Assembly (NCBI RefSeq): GCF_025989125.1
Contig: NZ_JAPDNR010000001.1
Location: 3,764,301-3,828,300, forward strand
DNA from: Chitinophaga nivalis
Lineage (GTDB): Bacteria; Bacteroidota; Bacteroidia; Chitinophagales; Chitinophagaceae
Reading direction: 5' to 3'
DNA: 64,000 nt
Part shown: positions 60,354 to 64,000 of the stretch, one piece after another
Layout of the letters: every line of letters starts with the position of its first letter
Numbering within the stretch: the first letter of the stretch is position 1
Program-made: the position numbers and the translations under genes
Notes under the pieces: generated by a model
Databases searched by the model: none
What the model was told of the DNA's origin: nothing
The model's input: the letters and a program-made list of their open reading frames with translations, nothing else

Positions 60354-63300
60354 TTAAAAATTATAGTTTAACTGGATGCTGTAGGTACGGCCATAAAAAC
60401 GGGAGAACGTTTTTTGTTCACCGGCTTCATAGTTGTCCGAGGTGCCCGGCTGATATCCAGGTTCTTTCACGGCGTGTACATCTGCCTGGTTTTTATAAAA
60501 TGCGGATGGTTGATTAAACAGGTTGGCAGCATTTAATTTGACCAGCATTTTGTTGTTGAACCATTTGTAGCTGACCTGTACATCCACCTGGCTTCTGGGC
60601 ATTTCATAATCTATCAGTCTGGCTTCCGACGCTACTACATAGGTTTTCCGGCCGCTTTTATTGTATACCGCATTGAAACCCAAACGAGCCGCCTGATATT
60701 GCAGTCCTGCATTGATAAGGTAGGGTGTCTGGCCCGACATCGGGCGTTTTAGTCTGGAGATGACCTCTTTATCTGCGGCTGCCATCGGATTGAATTTTGC
60801 CTCTACTTCTGACTTTTGTAAAGTAGCATTACCAAAAAAGGTGAAGTATTTCAGCCAGTCTTTGGCCCCAATAAAATGCAGATTTTTACGCCATTCTACT
60901 TCCAGTCCGTATACTTTCGCCCATTCAGAATTGGCGATCTGGTAAAAGATGTTGGCGTTGACTGCCTGGCTCAGTTCTATCGGTTTATCAAAGTACTTGT
61001 AAAACCCACTCACGGAAAAGGTTTCGCCCAGCGCAGAAAACCATTCGGCACGTACATCATAGTTGCTGATACGGGTACTGCTAAGACCACCGTTTTCAAT
61101 GGTACCATCCAGATAAGGACTGTACCGGTAGAATTTACTGTTGTCCATCAGCTCCGGGCGTACTACGGCAATAGACCAGGAACTGCGTATATTTATTTCA
61201 GGTGTGATGCTGTAGGTTAAATTGGCAGCAGGTAACCATCTCCATTCAGGTTCAGGTTTAGGGGTAAACGTACTGATGGTACCAGGAAGTATAGGGTTGT
61301 TGATTTCCGTGTATTTGTAATAGTCTCCGCGTACTCCCCATACAAGCCGTAGTTTTTCTCCCAGCCGGTTATCAAACATAAAATACACAGCATCATTACG
61401 GCTATCTCCTGCATAACGGTCTTTATACCACATTTGATAACTATACCCGTTGATATGCATGTTTTCGGGCCGTTGCATCTCCTTTACAGGCAGATATACC
61501 AACCCTGGGTCCATCTGGCTGGAGCTATTGGTAAAGGGGAGAATCTGCCAGTCAAAACCTCCTTTTTTGCGATTGCCGTAGAAACCTATTTTAATCGTGT
61601 TGCGTGTACCTGCCAGTTCAAAAGGCAGGGTACCCGCCATACTCCACGTATAATGACTTTCATGATTCTCGTAAAACTGGCTGGACAAAGGAGGTACTCT
61701 GGGTTCGGAATAGTGGCCCGGATAATATAGGTAGATGTATTGTCCTTCGATCAGGCGGGGTAGCTGTTCTGCATTAACGATGGCTTTTTCTTCCCGTTTG
61801 ATGCTGGTGCGCGCTACATCCCATTCCAGTTTAATGTTGCCCAGCTGATGTTGTCCGGCGAGTTTGTTTTGCAGCAGACTGGTAAATACCGGGTTATCAT
61901 TTTCCCGGATGTTGGGCGGACGGATCGCCATCTGATCCTGCTGGTCATTCACATAACCTAAGGTACGCACCAGGTCATTATCAAACATATGGGTATAGGT
62001 ATTACGCACACTAAAGCGGTGTTTGCCTACCTGTATACCTATATTTAACAAGGCCCCCCAGGTGGTATTAAACCCATAGGCGTTCCCGTTATTATTATAT
62101 TCATTGGCCCATTTCCCCCGGTGATAATCACTGAAAACCGTATTGCTTTGTGTGTTGCGATAGCTCAGGGCTGCAGTGAAACCCATTTTATATCCTTTCG
62201 CGGTATCCAGGCTGATTAGTCTTCCCAGACTGAACTGATAGTTTTGGCTGGGGGCGCCGGGATACTGATAAAGCGTATAGTTATCGTGCGTAAAACGGCG
62301 GCTTTGTGCGTTTATCCGTTCCTGGAATTCGGTCTTTGAAAGATTTTCATCGCCTCTGATGGTGCCCGGGCCGGTCATAACGGGATTTGTTACCAGGAGA
62401 TTATCCGGTGCACTCCGTCTGCTGTCATCAAATCCCAGGTAATCATATTTACCGCGTTGGTGGCTGAGGAATGGTTTGCCGGTAGTCTGGTCATTATAAG
62501 AGGTGCCGATGCCCAGACTCATAAAATTTTCAACGGGTATATCTTTCGTATTGATCTGGATTAATCCGCCGCCAAAACTGGTATTCATATCCGGTGTGAC
62601 GGTTTTACTCACGACTACGTTATCTACCAGGTTGGAAGGAATCATATCAAAAGAGAAGTTCCTGCTTTGTGCTTCGGTGCTGGGTAAAGCCGTGCCATCC
62701 AGCACGGCGGCGTTGTAACGGTCGGTAATACCACGTACCACTACAAATTTATTGTCTACGGAGCTTACGCCGCTGATACGTTTGAGGCTTTCTCCGATGT
62801 TCTTGTCGGGAGTACGGCCTATTTGTTCTGCGCTGATCCCGTTGGTCATTTCTGCTGCATTTTTTTGGCGGAGCAATAACGACTGTACGCTTTCTTTTCT
62901 GGCGGAAGCCTTTACTACGATGCCTGCCAGTTGCCCTTTGTTTCTTTTCAGGCTGATAGGGAGCATAAAAAGCTGGTTGTCTTTTATGGCAATGTCATTT
63001 ACTTCCTTGCTGCCATATCCCAGGGAACTTACCAGGGCTGTATAGTTACCTGGGTCTAAAGTCATATCGAATGTTCCATCTATACCGGTGATGGTGCCTT
63101 TGTTGCTGATACGGATGGTAGCGCCAATAACGGGTTGCCCGTTTTCCGCATCCGTAATTTTTCCGGTAATTTTTCCGGCTGCTTTTTTAGGGGGTGTTTT
63201 CTCTTGCGGGGAAGAGATAGCTTGTTTGATAATGATCTGCTGATTCACTTCCTGCCAGGAAAAACCGGAGCCGTCCAATAATGTTTTCAGGATAGCAGCT

Positions 63301-63566
63301 AACGGTTGCCGGGTGTAGACAGCCGTATGTTTTTTAGCAATCTGCTGCAGTGCATGTCCTTCGTAGTAAAAGCGGATGTTGGTCTGCGCTGTGATCTTAT
63401 CTAAGCAATCTGTCAGACTTTGTTGCTGAAAAGTGATGGTAATCAGCCGGGGGGCTGCTTCCTGAGCCAGCACCGGGAAAGCCATACCGATGATGATCGT
63501 CAGACAGATCATCCTGCTCCATTGTTGTTGTAAGTGTGTGATGGCCTTACATAAAAAAAATTTCAT
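60354..63566 (-). CDS. TonB-dependent receptor with STN domain
   Basis: 1,070 residues. Signal peptide ending FPVLAQ; STN domain at about residues 42-115 (ITFQQQSLTDCLDKITAQTNIRFYY); carboxypeptidase-regulatory-like domain (GKITDAENGQPVIGATIRI); plug (ISAEQIGRTPDKNIGESLKRISG, VVVRGITDRYNAAVLDG); barrel ending YSIQLNYNF. The GRTPDKNIGESL plug resembles oxidative-damage or peptide-uptake-type receptors as well as siderophore ones, so the substrate is open. A FecR gene lies upstream. Confidence 0.93.
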   Translation of the reverse strand: MKFFLCKAITHLQQQWSRMICLTIIIGMAFPVLAQEAAPRLITITFQQQSLTDCLDKITAQTNIRFYYEGHALQQIAKKHTAVYTRQPLAAILKTLLDGSGFSWQEVNQQIIIKQAISSPQEKTPPKKAAGKITGKITDAENGQPVIGATIRISNKGTITGIDGTFDMTLDPGNYTALVSSLGYGSKEVNDIAIKDNQLFMLPISLKRNKGQLAGIVVKASARKESVQSLLLRQKNAAEMTNGISAEQIGRTPDKNIGESLKRISGVSSVDNKFVVVRGITDRYNAAVLDGTALPSTEAQSRNFSFDMIPSNLVDNVVVSKTVTPDMNTSFGGGLIQINTKDIPVENFMSLGIGTSYNDQTTGKPFLSHQRGKYDYLGFDDSRRSAPDNLLVTNPVMTGPGTIRGDENLSKTEFQERINAQSRRFTHDNYTLYQYPGAPSQNYQFSLGRLISLDTAKGYKMGFTAALSYRNTQSNTVFSDYHRGKWANEYNNNGNAYGFNTTWGALLNIGIQVGKHRFSVRNTYTHMFDNDLVRTLGYVNDQQDQMAIRPPNIRENDNPVFTSLLQNKLAGQHQLGNIKLEWDVARTSIKREEKAIVNAEQLPRLIEGQYIYLYYPGHYSEPRVPPLSSQFYENHESHYTWSMAGTLPFELAGTRNTIKIGFYGNRKKGGFDWQILPFTNSSSQMDPGLVYLPVKEMQRPENMHINGYSYQMWYKDRYAGDSRNDAVYFMFDNRLGEKLRLVWGVRGDYYKYTEINNPILPGTISTFTPKPEPEWRWLPAANLTYSITPEINIRSSWSIAVVRPELMDNSKFYRYSPYLDGTIENGGLSSTRISNYDVRAEWFSALGETFSVSGFYKYFDKPIELSQAVNANIFYQIANSEWAKVYGLEVEWRKNLHFIGAKDWLKYFTFFGNATLQKSEVEAKFNPMAAADKEVISRLKRPMSGQTPYLINAGLQYQAARLGFNAVYNKSGRKTYVVASEARLIDYEMPRSQVDVQVSYKWFNNKMLVKLNAANLFNQPSAFYKNQADVHAVKEPGYQPGTSDNYEAGEQKTFSRFYGRTYSIQLNYNF

Positions 63567-63602
63567 TCCGTTTTTAGTTTATTTTTGAAAAAAGATGCCC
63601 TG

Positions 63603-63690
63603 TTTCATTGTAGACAATGAAAGGTCTCCCCAGACGCAATGGGCGTTTAAATAGATAACCGGAGCGTTTGCGAGACGCTTCGGTTTTTTT
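63603..63690. other. Two hairpins in the second FecR-receptor gap
   Basis: TTTCATTG-TAGA-CAATGAAA (63603-63622, perfect 8-bp stem) and ACCGGAGCG / CGCTTCGGT (63658-63684, one wobble pair) with T-run to 63690 on the plus strand. In the direction of the genes, the second hairpin is preceded by the A-run next to the FecR stop, like the first FecR-receptor gap (38640-38664). Confidence 0.5.
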
Positions 63691-63691
63691 A

Positions 63692-64000
63692 TTAATAGAT
63701 TTTTATGGTGCTATCATTCAATGACTGATATTGTAAACCTGTTGAGATGGTAATGATATCCAGTATGGCAGTGAAGGAATCTTTGGCTGTAAATTCACCG
63801 GTAAATACTTTCTCTTTCACGACACTGATGGGTACTTGAATTGTAATGTGGTACTGGCTTTCCAGTGTCTTCCATACTTCCGGTAACGGGGTGGTATTAA
63901 ATACCAGACGTTTGTTGATCCAATCCATTTGCGGAGCCGGTTCCATTTCACTAAGCAGCGATTGGCCGCTTGTTTTATTAAAACGAAGGGCTTTATGAGC
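63692..64000 (-). CDS. FecR-family anti-sigma factor, C-terminal part
   Basis: The frame is open to the window end; 102 residues are visible. The end carries the FecR C-terminal (DUF4974) pattern: WINKRLVFNTTPLPEVWKTLESQYHITIQV and FTAKDSFTAILDIITISTGLQY. The in-frame ATG at 63946 is internal. It lies 125 bp upstream of the receptor gene, so a sigma factor gene is expected beyond the window. Confidence 0.88.
   Translation of the reverse strand, partial: AHKALRFNKTSGQSLLSEMEPAPQMDWINKRLVFNTTPLPEVWKTLESQYHITIQVPISVVKEKVFTGEFTAKDSFTAILDIITISTGLQYQSLNDSTIKIY

Noticed and set aside
1..64000. Insertion sequences, integrases, CRISPR arrays, tRNA or rRNA genes
   Set aside because: None was recognised on either strand; the only long repeat is the coding duplication inside the synthetase.

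Overview
The window reads as chromosomal DNA of a Bacteroidota member, most like Chitinophagaceae (Chitinophaga-type). The reasons are three TonB-dependent receptors, two with the Bacteroidota STN plus carboxypeptidase-like N-terminus, FecI/FecR-type surface signalling, double-glycine Cys-rich peptides, a secreted RHS-core effector, weak or absent Shine-Dalgarno sites, and TAnnTTTG-type -7 elements. The assignment comes from gene content; no 16S or other marker gene is present. I saw no tRNA, rRNA, CRISPR array or transposase.

Region 1 (1-2858) is an uptake unit: the last residues of an outer-membrane receptor, a substrate-binding lipoprotein, a FecCD-type permease and its ATPase, in tight tandem and closed by a terminator. 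Region 2 (3399-36914) is the centrepiece: one uninterrupted reading frame of about 10,780 codons encoding a nine-module nonribosomal peptide synthetase, followed 18 bp later by a family-9-like glycosyltransferase. Reading the adenylation pockets by eye gives a chain of acyl?-D-(basic Lys/Orn-like)-Thr-Tyr-Thr-Gly-Asn-Thr-D-Phe-X, released by a thioesterase. Modules 4 and 7 carry a 2-kb near-identical duplication. They share two other features: a GGDS carrier motif otherwise seen only before epimerization domains, and an unusual condensation domain immediately downstream. This suggests the two Thr residues are modified in line. No MbtH, phosphopantetheinyl transferase, exporter or hydroxylase gene lies in the window.

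Region 3 (36937-45207) holds two back-to-back palindromes, an ECF sigma factor, a FecR anti-sigma, a TonB-dependent receptor and two lipoproteins (a signalled uptake locus), then a PepSY-like secreted protein. Region 4 (45335-51568) is mixed. It contains a small membrane protein, two related Cys-rich double-glycine peptides without a visible transporter, a decayed VOC-family pseudogene, a DUF4287 protein, a GNAT acetyltransferase, a stand-alone PBP2, and a Crp/Fnr regulator followed by a RidA gene with a textbook TGTGA-N6-TCACA site.

Region 5 (51594-54399, minus) encodes an M19-like metallohydrolase and an outer-membrane barrel. Region 6 (54946-59068, plus) is an AT-richer accessory island: a secreted RHS-core protein with a putative metallopeptidase C-terminus, a likely immunity partner, and two paralogous transglutaminase-like proteins flanking them. 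Region 7 (59213-64000, minus) is a second FecR, TonB-dependent receptor and lipoprotein unit, whose FecR runs off the window edge.
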